Shown piece by piece: positions 37,088 to 43,687 of a stretch of DNA of 64,000 nt. This DNA comes from Haloferax sp. Q22. Its GTDB lineage: Archaea; Halobacteriota; Halobacteria; Halobacteriales; Haloferacaceae. The position numbers were made by a program, and so were the translations under genes. Under the pieces are notes generated by a model. The model was not told the origin of the DNA, ran no database searches, and saw nothing but the letters and a program-made list of their open reading frames with translations. The stretch is from positions 124,001 to 188,000 of the forward strand of contig NZ_LOEP01000016.1 of assembly GCF_001482285.1 (NCBI RefSeq), read 5' to 3'. The number at the start of each line of letters is the position of its first letter. The stretch's first letter is position 1.

Positions 37088-38095
37088 TCATGATGGCAGG
37101 TGTTCCTTTCTGACTTCCATTTTCTCGCGGGCGGTGCGCGCGTCGTAGTGCTGGTACAGGATTTCGAGCGACACGTCGGAGCGTTCCGAGATGATCTCCG
37201 GCTCGACATCCCGCGACAGGTAGTGCGTGATGTGTCCTCGACGAACCGCGTGGGGCGACTTCGACGATGGACACTTGTTCGGCAACCCATGCGTTCCGCG
37301 GGCTTCGCAGGCCGATGGGTCACGGTCGTGCGGACACGGAAGGCCGTACTCACACGGTTGGGTCGCCTTGTTGACGATCTTGTACAGGGTGTCGCCCGTG
37401 ATACGCCCGTAGCTCGTGGTGATGAGCGGACGACGCCCGTAGTCGTCGGTGACATTGTGCCGGTTCTCGGCGATGTACTCCTGCAGGATGCGCATCCATT
37501 CAGGACCGATGTACACCCACCGTTCGCCCTTGTTCCCGTTCTTCAGCGGGGTGTCGGACTCTGGTCGGTGGACGATCTGAATGGCGTGCTCGTCTTCGTT
37601 GAGGTCGCCAACATCCAGCCCGCGGACGGTTCCGCGACGCATCCCCGTCCGCCAGATGAGCTCCATGACGGCGTGCATCCGGCTCGCGTAGTGGTAGCGG
37701 TCTAGATACTCCAGAATCGTCTCTGCGGTATCCGGCTCCAGATGGATGTTGCGTGCCTCGGCACCATCGGGGAGTTCCGGTGCGTGTAGCTTCTCGCGCA
37801 GCCCGTCCTCGACGGCGTCAAGGTCGCTCCAGAAATCGAGCGCCATGCGGACGCTACTGAGTTGCTTCTGGAGCGTGATGGGCGCGATATCGCCCTGACG
37901 CCACGTAACGAAGTCGTTGAGCTTCCGTCCGGTGAGGTCGTTGAGGTTGTCGATGCCAGCGACCTCGCACCAGCGGAGGAAGTGATTCAGCCGCGTCTTC
38001 GCGTTCTGCAGGGTCGACTCGCGGACGCTCGGCTCGCGGTAGGCGATGAACCGCTCGACGCCGTCCTCGGGTGAGAGTGGTTCGAGGTCAGTCAC
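37088..38095 (-). CDS. int: Tyrosine recombinase (integrase, SNJ2-type)
   Basis: 335 residues from GTG 38095, preceded by the ribosome-binding site GGGAGGT. An N-terminal SAM-like arm (residues 10-90) precedes the catalytic domain: Arg153 in RTGMRRGTVRGLD, Lys185, HAVR at 282-285 and the nucleophile Tyr, probably Tyr317 in YQHYDARTA. A Cys cluster (248, 254, 263) interrupts the domain as in other haloarchaeal integrases. The gene ends 15 bases from the left att repeat, so it is not split by integration and stays active in the provirus. It would catalyse recombination between tRNA-Ala and the viral att site. Confidence 0.93.
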   Translation of the reverse strand: MTDLEPLSPEDGVERFIAYREPSVRESTLQNAKTRLNHFLRWCEVAGIDNLNDLTGRKLNDFVTWRQGDIAPITLQKQLSSVRMALDFWSDLDAVEDGLREKLHAPELPDGAEARNIHLEPDTAETILEYLDRYHYASRMHAVMELIWRTGMRRGTVRGLDVGDLNEDEHAIQIVHRPESDTPLKNGNKGERWVYIGPEWMRILQEYIAENRHNVTDDYGRRPLITTSYGRITGDTLYKIVNKATQPCEYGLPCPHDRDPSACEARGTHGLPNKCPSSKSPHAVRRGHITHYLSRDVEPEIISERSDVSLEILYQHYDARTAREKMEVRKEHLPS

Positions 38096-38186
38096 TCGAA
38101 TACCTCCCGAACGGCAGTCTTACGTGCCTCGCGCCGCTGTCTGTTTGTGGGGGAGTGGTGAGTTTCCAAGGCTCCAGTCCCCCGTT

Positions 38187-38372
38187 CTAAGCGTCTACCT
38201 GTGGACTCTCGGTGAGCCGCAGGTCTGGTTCATCGAATGGTGAGTCAGGCGCTTGCTGGATGAGGTGGCGGACGTACTGTGCCCGACTCATTTTGTGGTT
38301 CTTGCTCTGTGCATCGATTTTCTCGACCATCTCTGGCGGCATCGAGATGGTGACGTTCACGCTGAGTGCCAT
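38187..38372 (-). CDS. Ribbon-helix-helix repressor (CopG/MetJ type)
   Basis: 61 residues from ATG 38372. VNVTISMPPEMVEKIDAQ is the beta-strand and first helix; MSRAQYVRHLIQQA the second helix of an RHH fold. A perfect inverted repeat starts 9 bases upstream of its ATG, suggesting autoregulation. It is followed by the integrase on the same strand (91-base gap) and faces a second RHH gene. A role in controlling lysogeny or the integrase is inferred. Confidence 0.82.
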   Translation of the reverse strand: MALSVNVTISMPPEMVEKIDAQSKNHKMSRAQYVRHLIQQAPDSPFDEPDLRLTESPQVDA

Positions 38373-38380
38373 ACACATAA

Positions 38381-38395
38381 TACGGTATTACCGTA
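38381..38395. promoter_or_regulatory. Perfect 7-1-7 palindrome between the two RHH genes
   Basis: TACGGTA-T-TACCGTA lies 9 bases upstream of the leftward RHH ATG in an AT-rich divergent promoter. RHH dimers bind such short dyads. An operator is therefore likely; which of the two RHH proteins binds is unknown. Confidence 0.65.
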
Positions 38396-38491
38396 ATAAC
38401 TTAATAATTACTACACGGTGAAAATCAGATTTGCTAGCCCATGTGCTTAATAGTCTGTGCCAGTATTCATTCAATAACTGATTACCTGCCA

Positions 38492-38737
38492 ATGGCCCGA
38501 ACAAGCCTGAGTCTCCCCGATGAGCTAAACCAAGAAATCGAGAACGAGTTGTCCTACGGCGACTCGAAGAGCCAATGGATTCGGCACGCGATTCGGATGC
38601 GTCAGCAGGTAGATCCAATCCTCGACGAGGTCTATGAGTCGTACCAACGGGAGGAACGGATCGATCTCGTCGTTCATGCTGTTAGGAGGGAGGTTGATCG
38701 GCGGAAGCGAGAGGTCAATTCTGGCGACAAAAAGTAG
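38492..38737 (+). CDS. Second ribbon-helix-helix protein
   Basis: 81 residues from ATG 38492. ARTSLSLPDELNQEIENEL and SKSQWIRHAIRMRQQ give the strand-helix-helix of an RHH domain; the C-terminal half is a charged helix (EVYESYQREERIDLVVHAVRR, quoted in part) that may form a coiled coil or contact a partner. Divergent from the other RHH gene. It may be a switch partner of that protein; no toxin gene is adjacent. Confidence 0.75.
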   Translation: MARTSLSLPDELNQEIENELSYGDSKSQWIRHAIRMRQQVDPILDEVYESYQREERIDLVVHAVRREVDRRKREVNSGDKK

Positions 38738-38744
38738 TCGAGGT

Positions 38745-38763
38745 TATGTCATTTCATGACATA
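38745..38763. promoter_or_regulatory. Perfect 8-3-8 inverted repeat upstream of the GHKL ATPase gene
   Basis: TATGTCAT-TTC-ATGACATA lies 8 bases after the RHH stop codon and about 95 bases before the GHKL ATG. It lacks the T-run of a terminator, so an operator is more likely. It may be the site of the neighbouring RHH regulator. Confidence 0.55.
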
Positions 38764-38857
38764 GTATCCAGACAGTCATCCGACCAGTAACCACATATCA
38801 ACGCGCTGCTAGCGGAGAGGTTTTTACTGAACCTGTCGTACTACAAATCACTTCCCA

Positions 38858-39730
38858 ATGACTGTTATCTCCGTCGAACACACACCAGCAGACGACCTCG
38901 TTAGCCAGCTACGGTGTGTGATGAAAACCCGTGAAGAGGTGATGAGTAGTGGTTCTGAGGACATCGTACTAGATTTTACTGGACTTTCGTGGGGAGGGCC
39001 AGCGTACTATGCACCTCTAAATGTGCTGTATCACGACCTCAAGAAAGACAACAAGAATGTTGATTATCTCCCACCTCGAAATAATTTGGTTTCTGAATAC
39101 ACTAACCAGATAAAATTCCCAATTGGGACTAGTGATCCGACAGAAGACTATGAAAACCACATACCTATCTGCCGTCTAATTGACGATAACGGGTCATCTA
39201 TTGTTCAAACTGTGACCAGTAAAATTTGGGACCTGCTTGGTGACTACTGTTCAGATCGGGATAGCAAGGAAGTCAGCGCAATGCTCTACGGAATCCAAGA
39301 GATATCAGATAACATAGATCAACACGCACACTCAAAACAGGGATCGGTTCTAGTACAGAACTATCCGTCCAAAGAGTTCATCGATATCTGTATTGCAGAT
39401 AATGGTGTGACAATTCCTGGTAGTTATGAGAAATACGGCATGGATTTCAATGACGACTACGATGCGCTATTAAAGTCTACAGACGGTTACTCAACTAAAA
39501 ATAGTACAGACGATTATAGAAATAGAGGTCGAGGTATGAAATATGCGACAAATATCTCGTGTCTCGAATTTAATGGAGAGGTCGCACTAGTGTCCCGAAA
39601 CGCAGCAATACACCGGCAAGGCGACGGAGACTACAAACAGATACTCAATGGACAATACTGGCCAGGAACAATCTTCGTCGCCCGTCTCAGAGAACCCGCC
39701 GGTGAGGTTTCTTACCAGAAGTACTACTAG
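38858..39730 (+). CDS. GHKL-type ATPase (anti-sigma-kinase-like fold), viral cargo
   Basis: 290 residues. The C-terminal domain has the Bergerat ATP-binding motifs: N box EISDNIDQHAHS (Glu148, Asn152, His156), G1 box CIADNGV (Asp181-Gly183) and G2 box RGRGMKY (223-229). The N-terminal 95 residues (IVLDFTGLSWGGPAYYAPL) look like a STAS-type alpha/beta domain. There is no histidine-kinase phospho-acceptor region or membrane segment. The gene is markedly AT-rich and non-acidic. A TATA-like TTTTTA is about 35 bases upstream. The next gene encodes a STAS-like protein, so the pair resembles RsbW/RsbV partner switching; the target is unknown. Confidence 0.78.
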   Translation: MTVISVEHTPADDLVSQLRCVMKTREEVMSSGSEDIVLDFTGLSWGGPAYYAPLNVLYHDLKKDNKNVDYLPPRNNLVSEYTNQIKFPIGTSDPTEDYENHIPICRLIDDNGSSIVQTVTSKIWDLLGDYCSDRDSKEVSAMLYGIQEISDNIDQHAHSKQGSVLVQNYPSKEFIDICIADNGVTIPGSYEKYGMDFNDDYDALLKSTDGYSTKNSTDDYRNRGRGMKYATNISCLEFNGEVALVSRNAAIHRQGDGDYKQILNGQYWPGTIFVARLREPAGEVSYQKYY

Positions 39731-39775
39731 CGTACTTTCCGAGTGAAGTAAACAGTATCTGGATCCATAGAAAAG

Positions 39776-39880
39776 CATATAATCTGCTACACCAATATGT
39801 GCCATATACGGCATACAGATACGGATAGGTACACGCATACCAACACGTACAATACCCGTACATCAGCAGGTACCACGACT
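39776..39880 (+). promoter_or_regulatory. TATA box and TAC-rich leader of the STAS-like gene
   Basis: CATATAAT (39776-39783) predicts transcription starting near 39805, leaving about 75 bases of leader before ATG 39881. This leader has nine TAC triplets spaced 5-12 bases apart (39807 to 39871) and is unlike surrounding DNA. Alternatively an in-frame ATG at 39797 would add 28 Thr/Tyr/His-rich residues. Function unknown. Confidence 0.35.
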
Positions 39881-40129
39881 ATGGCTCTAAAATACACCCT
39901 TAATGACCGGAGTATTAACACCCGGAGTTATGCTGAAGAGGTCGTTAAGGAAGCAATCAAAAAAGGTTGCACGACACTTGACTTGAGCAAGGTGGAGATT
40001 ATCAGTAGATCCGCTGCAGACGAACTCCATCACTACGAGAGAACAAACGAGGTTGAGATTGTCGGCCTCAATGGAGAGCCTGCGCAGATGTATGACATCG
40101 TCAAACGTGACGACCCTGTCCCTGCTTAA
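39881..40129 (+). CDS. STAS-like domain protein (DUF4325 type)
   Basis: 82 residues from ATG 39881: YTLNDRSINTRSYAEEVVKE, CTTLDLSKVEIISRSAADEL, VEIVGLNGEPAQMYDIVKR. The SRSAADEL segment corresponds to the conserved SxxFADEL stretch of STAS-like DUF4325 proteins, which in bacteria occur fused to or beside GHKL ATPases. It is the probable partner of the preceding ATPase. Its stop codon lies in a TTAA shared with the stop of the convergent nuclease-like gene. Confidence 0.75.
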   Translation: MALKYTLNDRSINTRSYAEEVVKEAIKKGCTTLDLSKVEIISRSAADELHHYERTNEVEIVGLNGEPAQMYDIVKRDDPVPA

Positions 40130-40578
40130 GTATCAGCAAATCGCGACCCGATTTTTCGCTGTTCCTCGAACTCCTCGTGACCCGCTTCGTTCCATCCACC
40201 AGCCTCTCGCACCCACTTACTCACCGTCGACGGCTTTGCCCGACGAATCCGAATCTCACCCTTGTCGAAGTCGTAGAGGACGAACGCATACCACGCGACA
40301 CCCCGGGCGTCTGCCGCGAGTAGCGACCGCGTCTGGTCGTGCCGAAGTCGAAAGCGTCCGTGCGCGGGATACTTCTCACCGATCCGGACGGAAGTTGACT
40401 TGACCTCGGTCTTCGCGCCGCTGTTGGGATGGACGCAGTCGTACCAGAACGCGTCGTCCGGTCGGTGGTCGAGGCCATAGACCTCGGCGACCAACTCCTC
40501 GGCGAGCGCCGCGGTCTCGCCGCTCTGCAGTTGCTCTTTCTGGTGCCGCGAGAGATCGCGCATCCGGACGATCTTCAT
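40126..40578 (-). CDS. PD-(D/E)XK-like nuclease
   Basis: 150 residues. The region AALAEELVAEVYGL...DDAFWYDCVHPNSGA...TEVKSTSVRIG shows an early Glu, a strand with Asp, and E-x-K, the pattern of PD-(D/E)XK nucleases such as Holliday resolvases; RFRLRHDQTRSLLA and GVAWYAFVLYDFD follow as later core elements. A role in genome processing or packaging is plausible from its position in the ATPase operon. Coupled to the upstream micro-gene by an ATGA overlap. The active-site reading is by eye only. Confidence 0.6.
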   Translation of the reverse strand: MKIVRMRDLSRHQKEQLQSGETAALAEELVAEVYGLDHRPDDAFWYDCVHPNSGAKTEVKSTSVRIGEKYPAHGRFRLRHDQTRSLLAADARGVAWYAFVLYDFDKGEIRIRRAKPSTVSKWVREAGGWNEAGHEEFEEQRKIGSRFADT

Positions 40579-40724
40579 GCGGCATCACCTGGTCGAGCAG
40601 TCGCTACTCGGTCGAGGGAACGGAAGTCCAGCACCCGAGATGGGTGCTGGAGGGTAAATCGGACAGGGGCAGATACGTCTCCGTGAAGCGGTTTTGAAAC
40701 GTTTCTGATCGCCGCAATCATCAT
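40575..40724 (-). CDS. 49-residue micro-protein in the packaging operon
   Basis: An ATG at 40724 (or 40721) overlaps the stop of the packaging ATPase, and its TGA (40577-40575) overlaps the ATG of the nuclease-like gene, so it fills the gap exactly. The translation begins MMIAAIRNVSKPLHGDVSAP and ends VATARPGDAA, mildly basic and not hydrophobic enough for a membrane protein. Its phase at both ends is the main evidence for translation; no family is recognised. Confidence 0.6.
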   Translation of the reverse strand: MMIAAIRNVSKPLHGDVSAPVRFTLQHPSRVLDFRSLDRVATARPGDAA

Positions 40725-41359
40725 CCGTACACCTCCCGCGTCTCACCGTGATAGACGGCTCTCGGTGGCTCAGTCGGGCGGATCACGACGTACTCCCACC
40801 GTTCCGAGGGAAGTCCCTCGCCGTCGAGGTCCTTCAGGTTGTAGTAGCGGATGAAACCCCGGTGGAACGTCGACGGCGGACCGACCCAGACGAGGTATTT
40901 GCATTGCTTGACTGGTGGGTAGTAGAAGTCCTGTGGGTCCTGCGAGGCGATGACGACCTTGACGCCCTTGTCTCGGTCTTCGTGGAGCATCGCGGCCAGC
41001 GTGTTGACCTTCGCGCTGGACTCACTCTCGGAATCGGGTAGATGCCGATGGGCCTCGTCGACGACGACTTGGACAGGATAGCCGGTGCGCTCGTGGTAGT
41101 TGTGGGCGATGGCGCGTACATGCTCTATCACCTCCATCGCGTCGTCACACACCCACCGGATGCGCGAGGCAGTCGCCCGGCGAGCTTCAGCTGCGGAGTA
41201 GACGGTCGTGGCGTCGTCGAGGTCGCGCCCGGAGATGCCACCGGCGTCCGTATCGTCGATCCAGATAGAGAGACCGGGGAACGTGTCGTGCATCTCCCGG
41301 AGGAAGGTCGTCTTCCCGGAACCGGAGTCACCGACGACCGTGACGTGATACCGGTCCAT
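40721..41359 (-). CDS. Genome-packaging ATPase (FtsK/HerA-like, viral)
   Basis: 212 residues. Walker A GDSGSGKTT (10-18), Walker B VQVVVDEAHRH with Asp101-Glu102, and a sensor-like IASQDPQDFYYP near residue 135. The compact single-domain P-loop ATPase, without a nuclease domain, is the A32/HerA-type packaging motor of internal-membrane icosahedral viruses (PRD1, SH1, SNJ1). It starts in a TAATG overlap with the upstream gene. It would pump DNA into preformed capsids. Alternative: a plasmid-type AAA ATPase, less likely next to capsid-type genes. Confidence 0.8.
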   Translation of the reverse strand: MDRYHVTVVGDSGSGKTTFLREMHDTFPGLSIWIDDTDAGGISGRDLDDATTVYSAAEARRATASRIRWVCDDAMEVIEHVRAIAHNYHERTGYPVQVVVDEAHRHLPDSESESSAKVNTLAAMLHEDRDKGVKVVIASQDPQDFYYPPVKQCKYLVWVGPPSTFHRGFIRYYNLKDLDGEGLPSERWEYVVIRPTEPPRAVYHGETREVYG

Positions 41360-41769
41360 TACCGGCCCTCCGTACTCACCAGCGACGCGAGATCCGGGTC
41401 CATGGCATTGCCCTCGTCGTGACCCGCGTCGTCCTCACCGGCCTGCTGCGCCTTCTCGATGTTCTTGCGCATGACGACCAGCGTCTCCAGCGTCCCGACA
41501 GTTACGTCGACGATAGCCGGAACGCCGTCAACGTCGATCATCTTCTGGAACCCGCGAACGAGTCGCTTCGGACCGCCGCGGTCCGGGTCCCACGGCGATT
41601 CCATCCCGTCGAGTGACTGGTGCGGTTCGGTGGCGAACAGCATCTCCCGCGCGGTCGATGCCGACCCCATCGCTTCCTCTGCAGGAGCGCCCTCTGCCGC
41701 GGCGTGAGACGGCGCGACGCCTTCCTCCGGCGTGAGGGACTCACCGGGCGACGGCGGTCCCTCAGCCAT
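41359..41769 (-). CDS. Viral protein of unknown function
   Basis: 136 residues from ATG 41769: MAEGPPSPGESLTPEEG... A disordered Pro/Ala/Glu-rich N-terminus precedes a conserved-looking core, PKRLVRGFQKMIDVDGVPAIVDVTVGTLETLVVMRKNIEKAQ (quoted here as segments GPKRLVRGFQKMIDVD and GTLETLVVMRKNIEKA), and a polar tail. The start overlaps the preceding gene's stop by 8 bases. Possibly a virion or assembly protein; no homology is recognised. Confidence 0.68.
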   Translation of the reverse strand: MAEGPPSPGESLTPEEGVAPSHAAAEGAPAEEAMGSASTAREMLFATEPHQSLDGMESPWDPDRGGPKRLVRGFQKMIDVDGVPAIVDVTVGTLETLVVMRKNIEKAQQAGEDDAGHDEGNAMDPDLASLVSTEGR

Positions 41770-42202
41770 TGTAGACCTCCTTGCAGTCGGCGCAGATGTA
41801 GTCGTACTCGTGCGCCCACGTGGGGAGCGCCCGGCGGTGTTCGTCGACGATGCCGTATCGGTCGCTTCCACAGTCGGGGCACTCGGGGTCCTCCGGCTCT
41901 CCGCCGTCGGTGGCGATGCCTTCGACTGGGTCAGGGGCATCGAGTGCCGGGTTCCCGCCGTCAGTCACCGCCTCGACCTCGGGTTGAGTGTCCGGCACTT
42001 CCATGTCCGGTGATTCGTCCTGTGTGCCGGACTCAGTCTCCCGGACCGAAACCGGGTCATCGAGCGGCTGAATCATCGTGTCGTGGTCTCGGAGGTAGCA
42101 TGAGGTCTCGTGGTTGTGGATCCCCTGAGCGCGGAAATACAGCCCACAGTGCTCACATTGCTGGTCAGTCGCCGATTGGGGTTCGTAGGTTCCGCCGCTC
42201 AT
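41762..42202 (-). CDS. Double zinc-module viral protein
   Basis: 146 residues from ATG 42202, overlapping the stop of the upstream gene (ATGA). The N-terminal module is CEHCGLYF...HNHETSC (C2-H-C or C2HC-like finger); the C-terminal one is CPDCGSDRYG...YICADCKE. A long acidic linker joins them. Small zinc-finger proteins are common in haloarchaeal viruses; DNA or protein binding is inferred. Confidence 0.72.
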   Translation of the reverse strand: MSGGTYEPQSATDQQCEHCGLYFRAQGIHNHETSCYLRDHDTMIQPLDDPVSVRETESGTQDESPDMEVPDTQPEVEAVTDGGNPALDAPDPVEGIATDGGEPEDPECPDCGSDRYGIVDEHRRALPTWAHEYDYICADCKEVYNG

Positions 42203-42408
42203 GCGACTGCCCCCGCGACGAAATTGAGCGCCGAGGCGATGCTCGCGCCCGCCGAACCAGACAAGTGTACGATACCGCTGAGTACGCCACACTCGCCCGC
42301 GACGCCGAGGAGAAAGGCGTTCTTGACGAACGGGCGGGAACTCTCAGAAGCCCGGAGATGGGCAACGAGAGCGCCCAAAACGAGTGTCGGATAGCCAAGC
42401 ACAGGCAT
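42199..42408 (-). CDS. Small viral membrane protein
   Basis: 69 residues: MPVLGYPTLVLGALVAHLRA gives a first hydrophobic helix, NAFLLGVAGECGVLSGIVHL a second, with a third in the Ala/Ser-rich C-terminus. It is the first gene of the leftward operon; a TTCATATAG box (minus strand, 42430-42438) is about 25 bases upstream of the ATG, as for a leaderless transcript. A virion membrane or lysis-type protein is possible. Confidence 0.62.
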   Translation of the reverse strand: MPVLGYPTLVLGALVAHLRASESSRPFVKNAFLLGVAGECGVLSGIVHLSGSAGASIASALNFVAGAVA

Positions 42409-42429
42409 GAGACGTTCTTATCGGCGTGA

Positions 42430-42479
42430 CTATATGAAACATCAACGAGTCTCGACACTCAATTATTGAGCGTTGAGTG
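42430..42479. promoter_or_regulatory. Divergent promoter with nested palindromes between the two structural blocks
   Basis: TATA box of the leftward operon at 42430-42438; then CTCAAT-T-ATTGAG (42458-42470), a perfect 6-1-6 palindrome, which overlaps a wider dyad CACTCAA (42456-42462)/TTGAGTG (42473-42479). It lies midway between the divergent late-type operons and is a likely operator. The ten bases AATTATTGAG recur at 46816-46825 by the right-end operon. Confidence 0.6.
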
Positions 42480-42530
42480 CTGTACACTCCACTTTCGGCT
42501 TTTGAACACCCGGCCATCGACCCGAATGCA

Positions 42531-42731
42531 ATGCCAAAGGTTGGAGTTCCGTTCCTCGACACGGAAGTCGACACGGACGAACCCGGAGAATCGGCACAGA
42601 ACCTCGGTCTCGCCACTATCGGCGTGATGATCTTCCTCGCCATCATGGGCGCGGCGACGTGGGCGTACAACAAGCTGAAGGAAACGACTGGCGTCGACCA
42701 GGGGACCGGCATCCCGGTGGCAGGTGAGTAA
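42531..42731 (+). CDS. Small single-pass membrane protein, first of the virion operon
   Basis: 66 residues from ATG 42531: MPKVGVPFLDTEVDTDEPGE precedes one membrane helix, GLATIGVMIFLAIMGAATWAY, and a short tail. SH1-type viruses encode a comparable small membrane protein (VP12-like) just before the capsid genes; that equivalence is positional inference. The stop is 3 bases before the next ATG. Confidence 0.7.
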   Translation: MPKVGVPFLDTEVDTDEPGESAQNLGLATIGVMIFLAIMGAATWAYNKLKETTGVDQGTGIPVAGE

Positions 42732-42733
42732 GC

Positions 42734-43243
42734 ATGTCGACGCCGCTCACCTACAACACCGAACTCGCGGAGGCTGGTAACTCGAAGCCCGTCAAGGGCG
42801 CGATGCTCAAGCAGACGACGCTCCGCGCGGGCAACGAAATCGTCGTCTACGAGGAGTCGTGTCCCGCCGACAAGTACCTGTTCTGGGGCTTCGGCTACCG
42901 GAACAAGCAGGCGGGGAACGCTTCGCACATCTACGCCCAAGTGAAGGCCAGCGGTAACGGAAGCGCCACGGCTGGCGACGCGATCAAGGGCGACCTTATC
43001 GCGGTCATCACCGACTCGGAGGGCCGCGACGTGCTCCACCGCTACAACATCGGCGACCTCGAAACCCTCGCCGACGCCGCGGCGGACCCGCGTACTGAGC
43101 GACCCATCATGCCGGCCCTCGCGCCCATCGCACGGGAGGACCAGCGGATTCAGCTTCGCATCGTCGCGGACGAGGAGTCCGACGGTGCCGAGATCGACCC
43201 GAGCGCGTCGAGCGCCCGTATCTACCACGGGAAGCTCAACTAA
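42734..43243 (+). CDS. Candidate major capsid protein (VP4/VP7-like beta-barrel)
   Basis: 169 residues: MSTPLTYNTELAEAG..., with TTLRAGNEIVVYEESCPADK followed by YLFWGFGYRNKQAGNASHIY, alternating hydrophobic strands to the end (DQRIQLRIVADEESDGAEID), and no membrane segment. Length and strand-rich character match the single vertical jelly-roll capsid proteins of SH1-like viruses (VP7 is of similar size). The position right after a VP12-like gene supports the role. Identity is inferred from architecture. Confidence 0.65.
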   Translation: MSTPLTYNTELAEAGNSKPVKGAMLKQTTLRAGNEIVVYEESCPADKYLFWGFGYRNKQAGNASHIYAQVKASGNGSATAGDAIKGDLIAVITDSEGRDVLHRYNIGDLETLADAAADPRTERPIMPALAPIAREDQRIQLRIVADEESDGAEIDPSASSARIYHGKLN

Positions 43244-43261
43244 CCCGGAGGTCCCTCTTTC

Positions 43262-43687
43262 ATGTCTACCAACTCAGAGCGCAAGAGTAGCCTCCGCTTC
43301 GCCGGGAACGTCGGCCCTGACGACGTGGAGACCGAGACGTACGCCCTGCAGAAAGACGCGACAGTCGAGGAAGTCGCCGTTCGGATCTACCAGGGGCCAC
43401 GCCTCGATCTCCAGATCATTCCGTTCGTCGAACGGGGTGAGCCGGGATACAGAGAGCGTATCCCGCTGGTCGAACTCCGAGGGAAGGAGTACGTCGACGG
43501 CGACGACGACTACTGGATTTTCCCGACCAGTGAATCGGTTCACGAAGGTGAGCTCCTCGGGGTCGAGGTCCGCAACATCGACGGGTCGAACACCTACGAC
43601 TACGCCGTCGACATGGTCGTCGACAGAGCCGGAGGTGTGACCCGCCCGGTCGACTCCTTTCTCGGCCAGCTACGGAGGCTGTTCTGA
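43262..43687 (+). CDS. Second capsid-type beta-barrel protein candidate
   Basis: 141 residues with the ribosome-binding site GGAGGT 11 bases before ATG 43262. Strand-rich: SSLRFAGNVGPDDVETETYA, EEVAVRIYQGPRLDLQIIPF, YWIFPTSESVHEGELLGVEV, TYDYAVDMVVDRAGG. This resembles a single jelly-roll, shorter than SH1 VP4. With the preceding gene it may form the two-protein capsomer lattice known from SH1-type virions. TGATG overlap with the next gene. Confidence 0.6.
   Translation: MSTNSERKSSLRFAGNVGPDDVETETYALQKDATVEEVAVRIYQGPRLDLQIIPFVERGEPGYRERIPLVELRGKEYVDGDDDYWIFPTSESVHEGELLGVEVRNIDGSNTYDYAVDMVVDRAGGVTRPVDSFLGQLRRLF

Noticed and set aside
38096-38186. Short minus-strand frame ending RQRREARKTAVREVFE that overlaps the integrase start
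   Set aside because: Protein-like and overlapping by GTGA, but no acceptable start codon between the RHH stop and this frame; might be a remnant or noise.
38187-38737. Toxin-antitoxin pair
   Set aside because: Both proteins are RHH-type DNA binders and no RelE-, VapC- or MazF-like toxin is adjacent, so a regulator pair is more likely.
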